A stretch of 64,000 nt of DNA from Enhydrobacter sp. (GCA_026126105.1 JAHCJV010000003.1:62001-126000), one strand, 5' to 3'; positions 44,058 through 54,293 are shown, numbered from the stretch's first letter. Program-made: numbers and translations. The notes: a model not told the origin generated them from the sequence alone.

Positions 44058-45368
44058 ATGAGCAACGACTTTTCCCCCCGCGAGATCGTTTCCGAGCTCG
44101 ACAAGCACATCGTCGGACAGCAGGACGCCAAGCGGGCCGTCGCAATCGCTTTGCGCAACCGGTGGCGACGCCTTCAGTTGCCCGAGGGGCTGCGCGAGGA
44201 AGTGCTGCCGAAGAACATCCTGATGATCGGCCCGACCGGTGTCGGCAAGACCGAGATCGCGCGCCGGCTGGCCAAGCTTGCCGATGCGCCGTTCCTCAAG
44301 GTCGAAGCGACCAAGTTCACCGAGGTCGGCTATGTCGGCCGCGATGTCGAGCAGATCGCGCGCGACCTGATGGAATCCTCGCTCGATATGACGCGTGAGC
44401 GGCTGCGCAAAGACGTCAAGGCCAAGGCCGAGCTGGGCGCGGAGGATCGCGTGATCGATGCGCTGTGCGGCCCGAGCGCCAGCGCGGAAACCAAGCTCCG
44501 CTTCCGGCACAAGCTGCGCAACAACGAGCTGAACGAGCGCGAGATCGAGATCGAGGTCGCCGACACGGGCGGACCGATGCAGTTCGAGGTCCCGGGCCAG
44601 CCCGGCGCGTCGGTCGGCATGATCAATATCGGCGACATGCTGGGCAAGGCATTCGGCGGCCGCACCAAGAAGCGCAAGATGACCGTAGCGGAGGCGCACG
44701 AGACGCTGGTTCGGGAGGAGAGCGACAAGCTGCTCGACCAGGACAGGGTCGTACGCGAGGCGCGCGAGTCGGTCGAGCAGAACGGCATCGTCTTCATCGA
44801 CGAGATCGACAAGATCACCGCGCGCGGTGAGATTCGCAGCGGCAGCGACGTGAGCCGGGAGGGCGTTCAGCGCGACCTGCTGCCGCTGATCGAGGGCACC
44901 ACGGTGAACACCAAGCACGGCCCGGTGAAGACTGACCATGTGCTGTTCATCTGCTCGGGCGCTTTTCATCTGTCGAAGCCGTCGGACATGCTGCCCGAGC
45001 TGCAGGGCCGCCTGCCGATCCGGGTGAGCCTGGCTTCTCTCAACAAGGACGACTTCCGCCGCATCCTGACCGAGCCCGAGGCGAGCCTGGTCAAGCAGTA
45101 CAAGGCACTGCTGGCCACCGAGAAGGTCGATCTCGACTTCAAGGAGGACGCCATTGATGAACTGGCGCGGCTGTCGGCCGACATCAACGAGACGGTCGAG
45201 AACATCGGCGCCCGCAGGCTGCACACCGTGATGGAGAAGCTGCTCGAGGAGATCAGCTTCACCGCTTCGGACAAGCCGGGTACGAAGATCGAGATCGATG
45301 CGGCCTATGTCCGCGAGCGCGTCAGCGAGCTGGCCAAGAACGCCGACCTGTCCAAGTTCGTACTCTGA
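44058..45368 (+). CDS. hslU: HslU ATPase (unfoldase of the HslVU protease)
   Basis: 436 residues. AAA+ protein that unfolds substrates into Hsl[34 protein letters not shown], Walker A GPTGVGKT (58-65), [18 protein letters not shown] (the pore loop GYVG), an inserted I-domain (about 110-220), Walker [11 protein letters not shown], and the sensor region [11 protein letters not shown]. It ends [11 protein letters not shown]; the C-terminal tail inserts into HslV. hslVU are heat-shock genes in proteobacteria. Confidence 0.96.
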   Translation: MSNDFSPREIVSELDKHIVGQQDAKRAVAIALRNRWRRLQLPEGLREEVLPKNILMIGPTGVGKTEIARRLAKLADAPFLKVEATKFTEVGYVGRDVEQIARDLMESSLDMTRERLRKDVKAKAELGAEDRVIDALCGPSASAETKLRFRHKLRNNELNEREIEIEVADTGGPMQFEVPGQPGASVGMINIGDMLGKAFGGRTKKRKMTVAEAHETLVREESDKLLDQDRVVREARESVEQNGIVFIDEIDKITARGEIRSGSDVSREGVQRDLLPLIEGTTVNTKHGPVKTDHVLFICSGAFHLSKPSDMLPELQGRLPIRVSLASLNKDDFRRILTEPEASLVKQYKALLATEKVDLDFKEDAIDELARLSADINETVENIGARRLHTVMEKLLEEISFTASDKPGTKIEIDAAYVRERVSELAKNADLSKFVL

Positions 45369-45407
45369 TCGTTCCCGTCCCGGCTCCACCAGGAGGCGCG
45401 ACTCCCG

Positions 45408-45545
45408 CTACAAGCAATACGCGGCGATCAAATCGACGATATAGGTCGGGCCGTTGGTCCCCCAAAGCACGAAGGTTAGGGCGACAAGGGCGACCAGCAA
45501 GGCGCCGGCGCTCCATGCAATCAGGGAGCGCCAGCCCGAGGTCAT
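45408..45545 (-). CDS. 45-residue single-span membrane protein
   Basis: ATG 45545 overlaps the stop of the MFS transporter gene (ATGA), so translation is probably coupled. Sequence opens MTSGWRSLIAWSAGALLVAL and continues VALTFVLWGTNGPTYIVDLIAAYCL: one strong membrane helix and a short polar loop. No family recognised. Its position makes an accessory or regulatory peptide of the transporter possible, but nothing else supports this. Confidence 0.55.
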   Translation of the reverse strand: MTSGWRSLIAWSAGALLVALVALTFVLWGTNGPTYIVDLIAAYCL

Positions 45546-46789
45546 GCAGGGATCGCAGCGAATTGCGGCCGGGCCACCGGCTTCTCGACGATTGGCCAGT
45601 GCAGCAGCGCCGAGAGCACGCCGAGCCCGATCGACAGCCACCACATGGTGTCATAGTTGCCTTGCAGGTCGAACAGCTTGCCGCCCCCCCACCCGCCGAA
45701 GAAGCTGCCGACCTGATGTCCGAAGAAGACGATGCCGTTCAGCATCGTGAGATGGACCGGGCCGAACAGATAGCCGACCAGGGCGGTCGTCAGAGGGACG
45801 GTGCCGAGCCACAGGAAACCGAGCGCGGCGGCGAAGATCAGCACCGATGCCGCCGACAGTGGTAGCAGGATGAAAACCAGAAATACGACTGAGCGCAGGA
45901 CATAGAGCAGCGACAGGAGGTTCTTGCGCTGGTACCGGGCGCCCATTGAGCTCCACAGGATCGAGCCGGCAATGTTGAACAGACCGACCATGCCGATGCT
46001 CCAGCCGCCGAGCTCGACTGGCGACAGGGAATAACCGAACAGCGAAAGGCCGATGCCCTTGTCCGAGATATAGGCTGGCAGGTGACCGCCAACGAAGGCA
46101 ACATGAAAGCCGCAGACGAAGTAGCCGATGACCAGCAGAACGTAGCTGCGCTGGCCGAAGGCCTCCGCCACCGCCTCCCGCGACGTCTGCCGGCCGTCCT
46201 GCTTCTTCTTGGCTGCGGCGATCTGTGCGCTGTCGTTCAGGCCGATCGGCAGGAGCATCATCAGCAGAGCCAGCGCCGTCAGTGCCCACATTGTCGGACG
46301 CCAATCGCCGAAATAGGACTGCAGCACGGACGCCAGCGGCACGATGAAGAACTGGCCGAAGGATCCGCCTGCGGCGCAGATGCCTACTGCCAATGCGACC
46401 TTGGCAGGCGGCGCCACGCGCAGGACGACACCGAGCACCGGACCGAAGGTCGCGGCCGAAAGCCCGATTCCAACCAGCACATTTCCAAGGATCAGCATCA
46501 CCGGCCCATGCATCGTCGCGGTGGCTACCATTCCGAGCACATAGAGGGCCCCACCGCCGGCAATAGTCTGCGCCGAGCCGAAGCGGTCGCACAGCCGGCC
46601 GGCGAAGGGCGCAAACACGCCCATCAGAAGCATGGAGAGCGCTGTGCCGAAGGAGAAAAGTTCGCGTCCGACGTGAAGTTCGGCCGAGATTGGCTTCAGG
46701 AAGATACCGAAACTCTGGCGGACGCCCAGACCGATCGTGAGGACGAGGAAGCCGCACCAGACGGCGGTCCAATAAGAGCGGGTTGTCAT
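45542..46789 (-). CDS. Major facilitator superfamily transporter
   Basis: 415 residues from ATG 46789 (MTTRSYWTAVWCGFLVLTIGLGVRQSFGIFL). Twelve predicted helices in two halves; loop 2-3 motif GRLCDRFGSAQTIAGG (motif A, GxxxDRxG type) and LFGPVHLTMLNGIVFFGHQVGSFFGGWGGG near the end. This opening and ending are those of the oxalate/formate antiporter- and monocarboxylate-like MFS group. Substrate unknown, probably a small organic acid. A 45-residue membrane ORF overlaps its end. Confidence 0.87.
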   Translation of the reverse strand: MTTRSYWTAVWCGFLVLTIGLGVRQSFGIFLKPISAELHVGRELFSFGTALSMLLMGVFAPFAGRLCDRFGSAQTIAGGGALYVLGMVATATMHGPVMLILGNVLVGIGLSAATFGPVLGVVLRVAPPAKVALAVGICAAGGSFGQFFIVPLASVLQSYFGDWRPTMWALTALALLMMLLPIGLNDSAQIAAAKKKQDGRQTSREAVAEAFGQRSYVLLVIGYFVCGFHVAFVGGHLPAYISDKGIGLSLFGYSLSPVELGGWSIGMVGLFNIAGSILWSSMGARYQRKNLLSLLYVLRSVVFLVFILLPLSAASVLIFAAALGFLWLGTVPLTTALVGYLFGPVHLTMLNGIVFFGHQVGSFFGGWGGGKLFDLQGNYDTMWWLSIGLGVLSALLHWPIVEKPVARPQFAAIPA

Positions 46790-46860
46790 GGCGGCCAACT
46801 TGCGGCGAGGGCACGCAGCTTGCAAGCGAGCGGCCGGGCGACCTTCCATAGAATTACTTC

Positions 46861-48447
46861 ATGCCGTCACAAACGGTTATGTGGCACAAGCGGATCATGA
46901 TCGCGTCATGCCTCCGAACCTTGCTGGCGGCCTTGCTTCTCGCGCTCCTCGCCGACAGCGCGACGGCGATGCCGCGGCTCGAGCGTGACCGGTGCGTCTT
47001 CCGTCCCCCGCGCGGTGAGAAGCTCGAATGCTACACCCTGGTCGTGGCCGAGAATCGCGCCAACCCCAAGAGTGCGGAGGTCCGGCTCAAAGTCGCGGTG
47101 CTCAAGGCCAAGCGGCCGCTCGCGCCCGATGCGGTGATCTATCTTGCCGGCGGCCCGGGCGACTCGCCGCTGGTCGCCTCGACCGCGGGAGCCGACCCGC
47201 TTGCGGAAGGTGACTGGTGGAACGACACCGCCGTCGTGCGGCGCCGACGCGACGTCATCATCGTCAGTCAGCGGGGTGCCGGCGGCTCGACGCCCAACCT
47301 CGATTGCTTCGAAGCGCGCAGTTCCGAGCCGGCCCGTGCGAGGCGTCGCGCCGTGACCGAGCGGCAGGAGCGCGAGATCCTGTTGCGCTGCCGCGCCGAC
47401 TTCGACAGGCGCAAGATCGATCTTTCTATGTTCGCAACGCCGACCCTCGCCGACGACGTCGCCGACCTCGCAAAGGTCATGCAGCTGTCCAAGGTGAACC
47501 TCTACGGTATCTCCTACGGGACGCGCTGGGCGCTCGAGATTATGCGCCGCCATCCGGGGATCGTGCGGTCCGCCGTACTCGACGGGCTCTATCCGCCGCA
47601 AATCAATGGCGAACAGAATGAGCCGGAGATTGTCCGCACCGTGTTCGAGCAACTGTACGGCGAATGTGCGTCGGACAAGCTCTGCCGCGAGCGCAATCCC
47701 GATCTCGCCGCCAGCGTCAAGGCAGTGCTCGCGCAAGCCGAGCGCGTGCCGCTCCGGATCACCCTCTCGCTCGTTGATGGACCACAAGCCATCCAGCTCG
47801 ACGGCCCCAAGCTTCTGCTGGTGCTGTTGCATATGATGCGGCAAGGCGAGGCCGCGCTCGTGCCTGAGGCCGTAACGGCGCTAAGACGCGGCGACAGCCG
47901 GCTGATCAAGCAGTTTGCAGAGGATCTCGAGGAGGAAGATGGAGGTTTGCTCGAGACCAATGCCCAGCAATTCGGCGGCTTGTTCAATACCATCGAATGT
48001 CGCGAGACGTGGGCTGGCGTGGATCAGGGTGCGCGCGAGCGCGCGATCGAGGCAGGTGGCGTCTACAGCCTCACCGCGCGTCTAAGCAACCTGCCGGCGT
48101 TCTGCCCGGTGTGGCGGGTGCCGGTAGCCGCCCCTGCCGAGCGACAGCCCGTCACGTCCTCGATACCGACGCTGCTCATGAGCGGCGGGTACGATTGGCT
48201 CACACCGGCGAGCTGGGGTCGTGACGCAGCGAAGACCCTCTCGGAATCCCGCCACGTGATTTTTCGGGCTCAAGGCCACGGCGTCACCAGCCAGGACCCA
48301 TGCGCAGCACGCCTGCGCGATGAGTTCATCGATGCGCCGAATCCGCGCTGGCCACTACCCTGCCGCGCCGGTGTGCCGCCGGATTTCGCAGGCGCGCTCG
48401 AGAGGGTCAAGGCATTGCCGACGGCTGACGCAAACTGGAAAGAATGA
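46861..48447 (+). CDS. Exported alpha/beta hydrolase (S33 prolyl/tripeptidyl aminopeptidase type)
   Basis: 528 residues from ATG 46861; the ATG at 46897 is an alternative and gives a tidier signal (MIASCLRTLLAALLLALLADSATA). Hydrolase features: IYLAGGPGDSPL, VIIVSQRGAGGSTPNLDC, NLYGISYGTRWALEIMRRHP with the nucleophile Ser in GxSxG, and a late TLLMSGGYDWLTPASWG plus GHGV His; these are TAP-like (tripeptidyl aminopeptidase) C-terminal traits. Cysteines (CVF, LEC, LDC, LRC) suggest disulfides in the periplasm. Probably a peptidase or esterase. Confidence 0.83.
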   Translation: MPSQTVMWHKRIMIASCLRTLLAALLLALLADSATAMPRLERDRCVFRPPRGEKLECYTLVVAENRANPKSAEVRLKVAVLKAKRPLAPDAVIYLAGGPGDSPLVASTAGADPLAEGDWWNDTAVVRRRRDVIIVSQRGAGGSTPNLDCFEARSSEPARARRRAVTERQEREILLRCRADFDRRKIDLSMFATPTLADDVADLAKVMQLSKVNLYGISYGTRWALEIMRRHPGIVRSAVLDGLYPPQINGEQNEPEIVRTVFEQLYGECASDKLCRERNPDLAASVKAVLAQAERVPLRITLSLVDGPQAIQLDGPKLLLVLLHMMRQGEAALVPEAVTALRRGDSRLIKQFAEDLEEEDGGLLETNAQQFGGLFNTIECRETWAGVDQGARERAIEAGGVYSLTARLSNLPAFCPVWRVPVAAPAERQPVTSSIPTLLMSGGYDWLTPASWGRDAAKTLSESRHVIFRAQGHGVTSQDPCAARLRDEFIDAPNPRWPLPCRAGVPPDFAGALERVKALPTADANWKE

Positions 48448-48490
48448 AGCGAGTCACTAGTGCCGCTGGTGCCCGCAGTTTGCGTTCTGC

Positions 48491-49810
48491 CTATTTGAGC
48501 AGCTCTGGCACGATCAGGCGCGGCAGCAAGAGCGCGACGTCCGGCCAGACGATCAGCGCCAGCAACACGAGCATCATTGGGGCCAACATGATCAACGTGT
48601 CCTTCAGCGCATAGCGCAGCGGCACACCCGCGACGGCGCAAGAGATCAACAAGCACAAGCCGTAGGGGGGTGTCACCAAGCCGAATGCGAGCGCGACGAT
48701 CGAGACGATGGCGAAATGCACCGGGTGCATGTCGACCGACTTCGCCAACGGTTCGAGCACGGTACCGACGATGATTATGGCTGGGATGGCATCGAGAAAG
48801 CAGCCGACGATCAAAAAGGTAATGGCAATGAATGCACCGACGCCGATTGCGCCGAGGCCCCAGGTCGTGACGTTGGCCAGTAGCTCCTGCGGGATCTTGT
48901 AATAGGCGAGCAGCCAACCAAAAGCGCTGGCGGTGCCGATGCAGAACAGCGCCACCGCCGCGAGCCGCCCCGTATCCAACAGGGCCTTGTAAAGCCCTCG
49001 TGCGCCTGTGTCGCGATAGACGAAGACAGACAGGACCATTGAATAGAGCACTGCAACGCATGCCGATTCAGTGGCGGTGAACCAGCCCAGCAGAATGCCG
49101 CCGACGATGATGAAAGGTGTCATGAGTGCCGGTATCGACACCCACAGCGCGCAGAGAAGCTGGCGGAAGCTCGAGCGCGGATAGGTGGGGTAGCCTCGCC
49201 GCGTGGCGTAGACGTGGACCGTCGCCATCTGCGCGCCGGCGATCAGCAGGCCCGGCACGACGCCGGCGAGATAGAGAGCGCCGATCGAGGTGGAGATCAG
49301 GCCGCCCCAGACGATCATCAGGATCGAGGGCGGAATGACGACCGCGAGCACGGCGGAAACCGCGGTTATGGCGATGGAGAAGGAGAGGTCGTAGCCTTCC
49401 TTGGTCTGGGCATCGATGAATATCTTGCTCTGGCTCGCGGCATCGGCCGTGGAGGAGCCGGAAATCCCGGCGAAGAAGACCGACAGGACGACGTTGATCT
49501 GGGCCAGCGAACCCGGCCAGCTGCCGACCAGGGCGCGCGAAAGGGTCACCAGCCGGTCGGTGATGCCGCCAACGCTCATCAGGTTCGCCGTCAGGAGGAA
49601 GAACGGCACGGCGAGCAGGATGAATGAATTGTAGGCGTTGAAGGTTTCCTGCGCGAGCATCATCGTGCCCAGCCGTGGCTCGAAATAGAACAGCGGCAGG
49701 CAAGCCAGGCCGAGGGCGAAGGCCACGGGTACGCGCAGCACCAGCAGGACGAAGAAGACGCCGAAGAGGATCGCCGCCGCTTCCCCCGAGCTGAATACCG
49801 ACGCCGTCAT
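48491..49810 (-). CDS. dctM: TRAP transporter large permease (DctM type)
   Basis: 439 residues from ATG 49810, whose first bases overlap the DctQ stop (ATGA). Twelve or more helices; DctM signatures include VPFFLLTANLMSVGGITDRLV, FFAGISGSSTADAASQSKIF, IPPSILMIVWGGLISTSIGALYLAGVVPGLL and FGLVTPPYGLCLLISCAVAG. With DctQ and DctP it imports an organic acid or related solute using the sodium or proton gradient. Confidence 0.93.
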   Translation of the reverse strand: MTASVFSSGEAAAILFGVFFVLLVLRVPVAFALGLACLPLFYFEPRLGTMMLAQETFNAYNSFILLAVPFFLLTANLMSVGGITDRLVTLSRALVGSWPGSLAQINVVLSVFFAGISGSSTADAASQSKIFIDAQTKEGYDLSFSIAITAVSAVLAVVIPPSILMIVWGGLISTSIGALYLAGVVPGLLIAGAQMATVHVYATRRGYPTYPRSSFRQLLCALWVSIPALMTPFIIVGGILLGWFTATESACVAVLYSMVLSVFVYRDTGARGLYKALLDTGRLAAVALFCIGTASAFGWLLAYYKIPQELLANVTTWGLGAIGVGAFIAITFLIVGCFLDAIPAIIIVGTVLEPLAKSVDMHPVHFAIVSIVALAFGLVTPPYGLCLLISCAVAGVPLRYALKDTLIMLAPMMLVLLALIVWPDVALLLPRLIVPELLK

Positions 49811-50322
49811 GGTGCGCGTCTTCCGAGCAGCACATTGGCCTCGTCGACGAACTGTTCGCCCAGGAATACGAGCCATGTGATGCCGGCGAAGGGCCAGGCA
49901 ACATGGATGAGCCAGAGTGGGAGCTCCGCCAACTCGGACGTGCGATACCAGGCGAAGCGCGTGAACTCGATGCCGCCGACCACGAACACCAGCGACATCC
50001 CCAGGATACCCAGGCGGGACAGGATGCGGACCGCCGCCTCACCCCGTCGCGGCAGGGTCGGCCAGACGTCGACCTCGAAATGCGCGCTCTCGCGTACGCC
50101 GACCATGGCGCCGATCATGATCATCCAGATGAACAGGAAGCGCGCCATTTCCTCGGTCCAGATGTAGGCCGGGATCAGGTTGGTGTAGCGCGATATAACC
50201 TGCAGGGTGACCGGTATGACGAGGATCGCCACCGACAGGGCCAGGGTCGCCGTCAGAAGCCGGGCATAGGCGGCCGTGAAGCGTCGCCACAGGCCTTGTG
50301 GCGGAGCGACTGAAGGGGACAT
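49807..50322 (-). CDS. dctQ: TRAP transporter small permease (DctQ type)
   Basis: 171 residues, four helices, with the family segment YTNLIPAYIWTEEMARFLFIWMIMIGAMVGVRESAHFEVDVWP (EExxRxxxxWxxxxGAxxxxRxxxHxxxD-like). It joins DctM in the inner membrane. It lies between the binding-protein gene and dctM in the usual P-Q-M order on the minus strand. Confidence 0.92.
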   Translation of the reverse strand: MSPSVAPPQGLWRRFTAAYARLLTATLALSVAILVIPVTLQVISRYTNLIPAYIWTEEMARFLFIWMIMIGAMVGVRESAHFEVDVWPTLPRRGEAAVRILSRLGILGMSLVFVVGGIEFTRFAWYRTSELAELPLWLIHVAWPFAGITWLVFLGEQFVDEANVLLGRRAP

Positions 50323-50392
50323 TGGGACAACCGTAGAAGAAAAGACGCCGATCGGGGCGCGGCAGGCTGGTCGGCCGCCGCGCCTCGGCCTG

Positions 50393-51385
50393 TCAGTTGA
50401 GGGCGACGATCTTTGCGAAGATCGCGTCGGCGCCGATTTCCTTGGCGTAGGCTTCCATCACCGGATCGACCATCTTCTTCATGGCCGCGCGGTCCTTGAA
50501 GGGGATGCGTTTCAGCTTGCCGGCCTTTTCCAGGGCCACCAGCTTCTGCTCGTCCTCCGAGCTCTCGACTTGCCGGCCATAGGCACCAGCTTCCTTGCCG
50601 GCCTTGACGATGGCCTCCTGCAGATCCTTGGGCAGCGTCTTGAAGGTCTTGCCGGAGAAGCAGATCGGCCGGATCGTGATGGCGTGCTCGGTCATCGCGA
50701 GGTTCGGCGCCACCTCGTAGAATTTCATCGTCTCGACACCGGCTGCCTCGTTCTCGCCGGCGGCGATGACGTTGTTCTGGATGGCGTTGTAGACCTCGTT
50801 GTAGGCGATGACCGTCGGCGACATGCCGGCCGCAGCGAAGGTCTTGGACCAGATCGGCGCTCCCTGGACGCGCACCTTGAGTCCCTTGATCTCGGCCAGG
50901 TTGGAAACCGGCTTGTTGACGAAGATGTTGCGCGTGCCGCCGCCAGCGTAGCCGATCAGCATGACATCGGCCCTCTGGGCAATCTCGTCGGCCACCGGCT
51001 TCAGGAGGTCGGCGTCCAGCACCTTGTTCCAATGGGCGAGGTCGCGGAACAGGAACGGCGCGTCGATGAACGGCGCGGCCTTCGAGAAGGTGGACATGTG
51101 GGCGGGGGAGACGATGGCGTAGTCGACCGCCTTGCCCTGCGCCATATACTCGAAATATTGCTTCTCGAGACCGAGCGCGGAGTTGCGGTGGAGCACGAAA
51201 TTGATCGGCTTGCCGTAATATTTCTTCACCAGCTCTTCGAACCTCAGCAGAGCCTTGTTGAAGGCGTGGTCGTCGTTGAACTGGACCGCGCCATTCAGAG
51301 TGAGCGGCGCCTGGGCGCTGGCGCGCACGAACGGCGCGGCGACGGCGGTCGCAGCAAGAGTCCCCATCAATATTCTTCGTTTCAT
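50393..51385 (-). CDS. dctP: TRAP transporter substrate-binding protein (DctP type)
   Basis: 330 residues from ATG 51385, after GGGAGGAAAA. Signal MKRRILMGTLAATAVAAPFVRASAQ. The periplasmic protein has the conserved KGLKVRVQGAPIWSKTFAAAGMSPTVIAYNEVYNAIQNNVIAAGENE core, where the Arg salt-bridges the carboxylate of the ligand, plus LALEKAGKLKRIPFKD-type ending. Ligand unknown, likely a carboxylate. 70 bases separate it from dctQ. Confidence 0.93.
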   Translation of the reverse strand: MKRRILMGTLAATAVAAPFVRASAQAPLTLNGAVQFNDDHAFNKALLRFEELVKKYYGKPINFVLHRNSALGLEKQYFEYMAQGKAVDYAIVSPAHMSTFSKAAPFIDAPFLFRDLAHWNKVLDADLLKPVADEIAQRADVMLIGYAGGGTRNIFVNKPVSNLAEIKGLKVRVQGAPIWSKTFAAAGMSPTVIAYNEVYNAIQNNVIAAGENEAAGVETMKFYEVAPNLAMTEHAITIRPICFSGKTFKTLPKDLQEAIVKAGKEAGAYGRQVESSEDEQKLVALEKAGKLKRIPFKDRAAMKKMVDPVMEAYAKEIGADAIFAKIVALN

Positions 51386-51561
51386 CGATTTTCCTCCCAA
51401 GTCCTTCTTCGCCGACCGTAACCGGCCTTTGCTCGAACTATGCATCGGAAGGCAGGGACAAGCCAGATGGCACGACGCAGCTCAGAAATCTGATTTGAAT
51501 CAAGACACGGCGGGTGTGGGCATGCTCCAATAATAGAATACTACACAAAGTTTAAGTTGAA

Positions 51562-53271
51562 ATGACCATCGACACTCCCTCTGCTGCGCTTTCCGGGCGA
51601 ACGAGCTTTCGTGAGCTATTTACGCCGAAGCTGATCACGATTCTGAGCGAGGGCTATGATTTTCGGGCGCTGCGGGCCGACGTCATGGCGGGGCTCACGG
51701 TCGCCATCGTGGCGCTGCCCTTGTCCATGGCGATAGCGATCGCCTCCGGCACCGCGCCGGAGCGCGGCCTCTACACGGCGATCGTCGGTGGGTTTCTGGT
51801 ATCGGCACTGGGCGGCAGCCGCTTCCAGATCGGCGGACCGGCGGGCGCCTTCATCGTCCTCGTCGCGGCAGCGGTCGACCGCCATGGTATCGACGGCCTG
51901 GTGCTGGCAACCGCGATGGCAGGCGTCCTGCTTATGGCGGCGGGCTTCCTGCGACTCGGAACCTACATCAAGTTCATTCCCTATCCGGTGACGGTGGGGT
52001 TCACCGCGGGCATTGCGGTCATTATCTTCGCCAGCCAGATCCGGGATCTGTTCGGCCTTACCCTTGCCGGCAAGGAACCGGGCGAGATCTTGCCCAAGCT
52101 CGCCGCGCTCGCACAGGCCGGCGGGACAATCAATCCGGTTGCCGTAGGGCTCGCTGCCGCGTCGATCGGCCTGATCGTCGGCGCGCGTCGATGGCGCCCA
52201 CATTGGCCGGGCATGCTGATCGCCGTCGCACTGACGGCCGTCGCGACCTGGCTTTTCAACCTGCCAGTCGAGACCATCGGCACGCGTTTCGGCGGCATTC
52301 CCTCGGCGCTGCCTGCGCCACATCTTCCCACCCTATCACTCGCCAAGATGCAGGCCGTGCTGCCCGACGCGCTCGCCTTCGCGCTGCTTGGTGCCATCGA
52401 ATCGCTCCTGTCTGCCGTCGTGGCGGACGGCATGACCGGCCGGCGTCATCGCTCGAACTGCGAGCTTGTGGCCCAAGGCGTCGCCAACATCGGCTCCGCG
52501 CTGTTCGGCGGCATCTGTGTCACCGGCACGATCGCGCGTACCGCGACCAACGTTCGGGCCGGCGCGCGCGGCCCGGTCGCGGGCATGGCGCATGCAGTGT
52601 TCCTGCTGCTGTTCATCCTGGTGGCGGCACCTCTTGCCTCCTATATCCCACTGGCGGCGCTCGGCGGCGTCCTGGCAGTCGTTGCCTGGAACATGGCGGA
52701 GAAGCACGAGTTTGCCGCACTCTTGCGCAGTTCGCGCGGCGACGCGGCCGTCCTGCTGGCAACGTTCGGCCTTACCATCCTGCGCGACCTCACCGAGGGG
52801 ATCGTCGTCGGCTGTGCCATCGGAACGGTCGTTGTCCTCCATCGCCTGTCACAGTCGGCGGCTATACAGTCCGGGACGCCGCACGTGGAGGCCGACCAGG
52901 CCGACACCGCCAGCCCTCGCGCGCCCTACGACGCGACCGCGGTCGTCGACAGCGACATCGTGATCTATCGCCTCACCGGTGCCTTCTTCTTCGGCACGGC
53001 ATCGATGGTCACAGCCGTGCTTGACCGGATCGGCGACCGGCACAGGGCGTTCGTGCTCGACTTCGCCTCGGTCCCCTTCGTTGATTCGACCGCTGCGAAC
53101 GTCATTCTCTCTCTGGCTCGCAGCACGGCGCGTCACAAAGTGCGCCTGTTCCTGACCGGGACCAGCCCCGCGGTCCGTCGCGCGCTGACCGCCGCAGGGG
53201 TGACGCCGCCGCTCGGTCTCTATCGCGATACGATCGATGAAGCACTGCGCGAGGCGCGGAGCACCATATAA
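51562..53271 (+). CDS. SulP-family anion permease with STAS domain
   Basis: 569 residues. FRALRADVMAGLTVAIVALPLSMAIAIASGTAPERGLYTAIVGGFLVSALGGSRFQIGGPAGAFIVLV is the SulP opening, with the FxIGGPxGAF anion site. Ten or more helices follow, then a C-terminal STAS domain (about 470-560: DIVIYRLTGAFFFGTASMV, AFVLDFASVPFVDSTAANVI). Transports sulfate, bicarbonate or dicarboxylates; the subgroup is not decidable. The upstream 170 bases are unusually A+T-rich just before the start. Confidence 0.9.
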   Translation: MTIDTPSAALSGRTSFRELFTPKLITILSEGYDFRALRADVMAGLTVAIVALPLSMAIAIASGTAPERGLYTAIVGGFLVSALGGSRFQIGGPAGAFIVLVAAAVDRHGIDGLVLATAMAGVLLMAAGFLRLGTYIKFIPYPVTVGFTAGIAVIIFASQIRDLFGLTLAGKEPGEILPKLAALAQAGGTINPVAVGLAAASIGLIVGARRWRPHWPGMLIAVALTAVATWLFNLPVETIGTRFGGIPSALPAPHLPTLSLAKMQAVLPDALAFALLGAIESLLSAVVADGMTGRRHRSNCELVAQGVANIGSALFGGICVTGTIARTATNVRAGARGPVAGMAHAVFLLLFILVAAPLASYIPLAALGGVLAVVAWNMAEKHEFAALLRSSRGDAAVLLATFGLTILRDLTEGIVVGCAIGTVVVLHRLSQSAAIQSGTPHVEADQADTASPRAPYDATAVVDSDIVIYRLTGAFFFGTASMVTAVLDRIGDRHRAFVLDFASVPFVDSTAANVILSLARSTARHKVRLFLTGTSPAVRRALTAAGVTPPLGLYRDTIDEALREARSTI

Positions 53272-53280
53272 GATCGGCGG

Positions 53281-54279
53281 ATGCCGAAGCTTCTCCTCTC
53301 CGCCTATGCCCTGCGTACCTGGGGTGAGCGCATCAGGGCCGCCCTGCCGGCCGATGACCTCACTTTCCTGACAGCGGAGGACGCGTTCGCGGGGGATGGA
53401 CCCTGTGACGCTGACATTGCCTTCATGACCCGCGAGGTCACCGGCAAGTCGAACCCGAACGATCCGACGCCCGAGCTCGCGGGCTTCGATGCGGTGGTGC
53501 GCAAGTCGCCCGGGCTCAAGTGGCTGCAGATCCACCCTGCCGGCGCCGAGAGGCCGATCTATCGCGAGTTGCGCAGGCGCGGCGTCAAGGTCACGACGGC
53601 GTCGGGGGCGACAGCGGTGACGGTGTCGCACAGCGTGCTGGGGGCGCTGATTGCGATCAACCGGCGCTTTCCGCTGCTGGCCGATGCCCAGCGCCGCCAC
53701 GCCTGGGAGCCGCGGCTGGGCGAGCGCTCGCCGCGGGATCTCAAGGGCCAGCGCGCGGTGATCGTGGGCATGGGGCCGATCGGGCGCAACATCGCGGCGC
53801 TGCTGAAGGCGCTGGGCATGATCTCGATCGGCGTCCGTCGCTCTGCCGAGCCCACGATGGGATTCGAGCGCGTCATTGCCTACGCCGATTTACCGAGCGT
53901 GTTGCCGCAAGCGGATTGCCTTATCCTGTGCTGTCCCGCCTCGCCGCTGACGCGCGGTATCGCCAACGAAAGAGTCTTCGCCGCCATGCCGGCCGGCTCG
54001 CTCTTCATCAACGTCTCGCGCGGCGAGATCGCGGTCGAGAAGGACGTGATTGCCGCGCTGCAGAGCGGCCACCTCGCCGGTGCCTATCTCGACGTGTTCG
54101 AGCGCGAACCGCTTGATCCGGCGTCGCGGCTTTGGGACCTGCCCAACGTCCTGGTCTCCCCGCACACCGCCAGCCATTCGCTCGGCCAGAACGAGGCGAT
54201 CTTCGAAATCTTCCTCGACAACCTCGCCCGCTTCCGAGCCGGCCAGCCGCTGCGCAATGACGTCGACAATCTCGGCTAG
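53281..54279 (+). CDS. D-2-hydroxyacid dehydrogenase family protein
   Basis: 332 residues. NAD-binding part: GQRAVIVGMGPIGRNIAALLKALGM (GxGxxG), DCLILCCPASPLTRGIANE, AMPAGSLFINVSRGEIAVEKDVIAAL, DVFEREPLDPASRLWDLPNVLVSPHTASHS. Catalytic Arg (NVSRGE), Glu (FEREPL) and His (SPHTAS) are all present. Substrate-binding lobe SGATAVTVSHSVLGALIAINRRFPLL. Substrate unknown (glyoxylate/hydroxypyruvate or a phosphonate analogue). Nine bases after the SulP stop; probably co-transcribed. Confidence 0.9.
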   Translation: MPKLLLSAYALRTWGERIRAALPADDLTFLTAEDAFAGDGPCDADIAFMTREVTGKSNPNDPTPELAGFDAVVRKSPGLKWLQIHPAGAERPIYRELRRRGVKVTTASGATAVTVSHSVLGALIAINRRFPLLADAQRRHAWEPRLGERSPRDLKGQRAVIVGMGPIGRNIAALLKALGMISIGVRRSAEPTMGFERVIAYADLPSVLPQADCLILCCPASPLTRGIANERVFAAMPAGSLFINVSRGEIAVEKDVIAALQSGHLAGAYLDVFEREPLDPASRLWDLPNVLVSPHTASHSLGQNEAIFEIFLDNLARFRAGQPLRNDVDNLG

Positions 54280-54293
54280 CTCGGCGGAAATCT

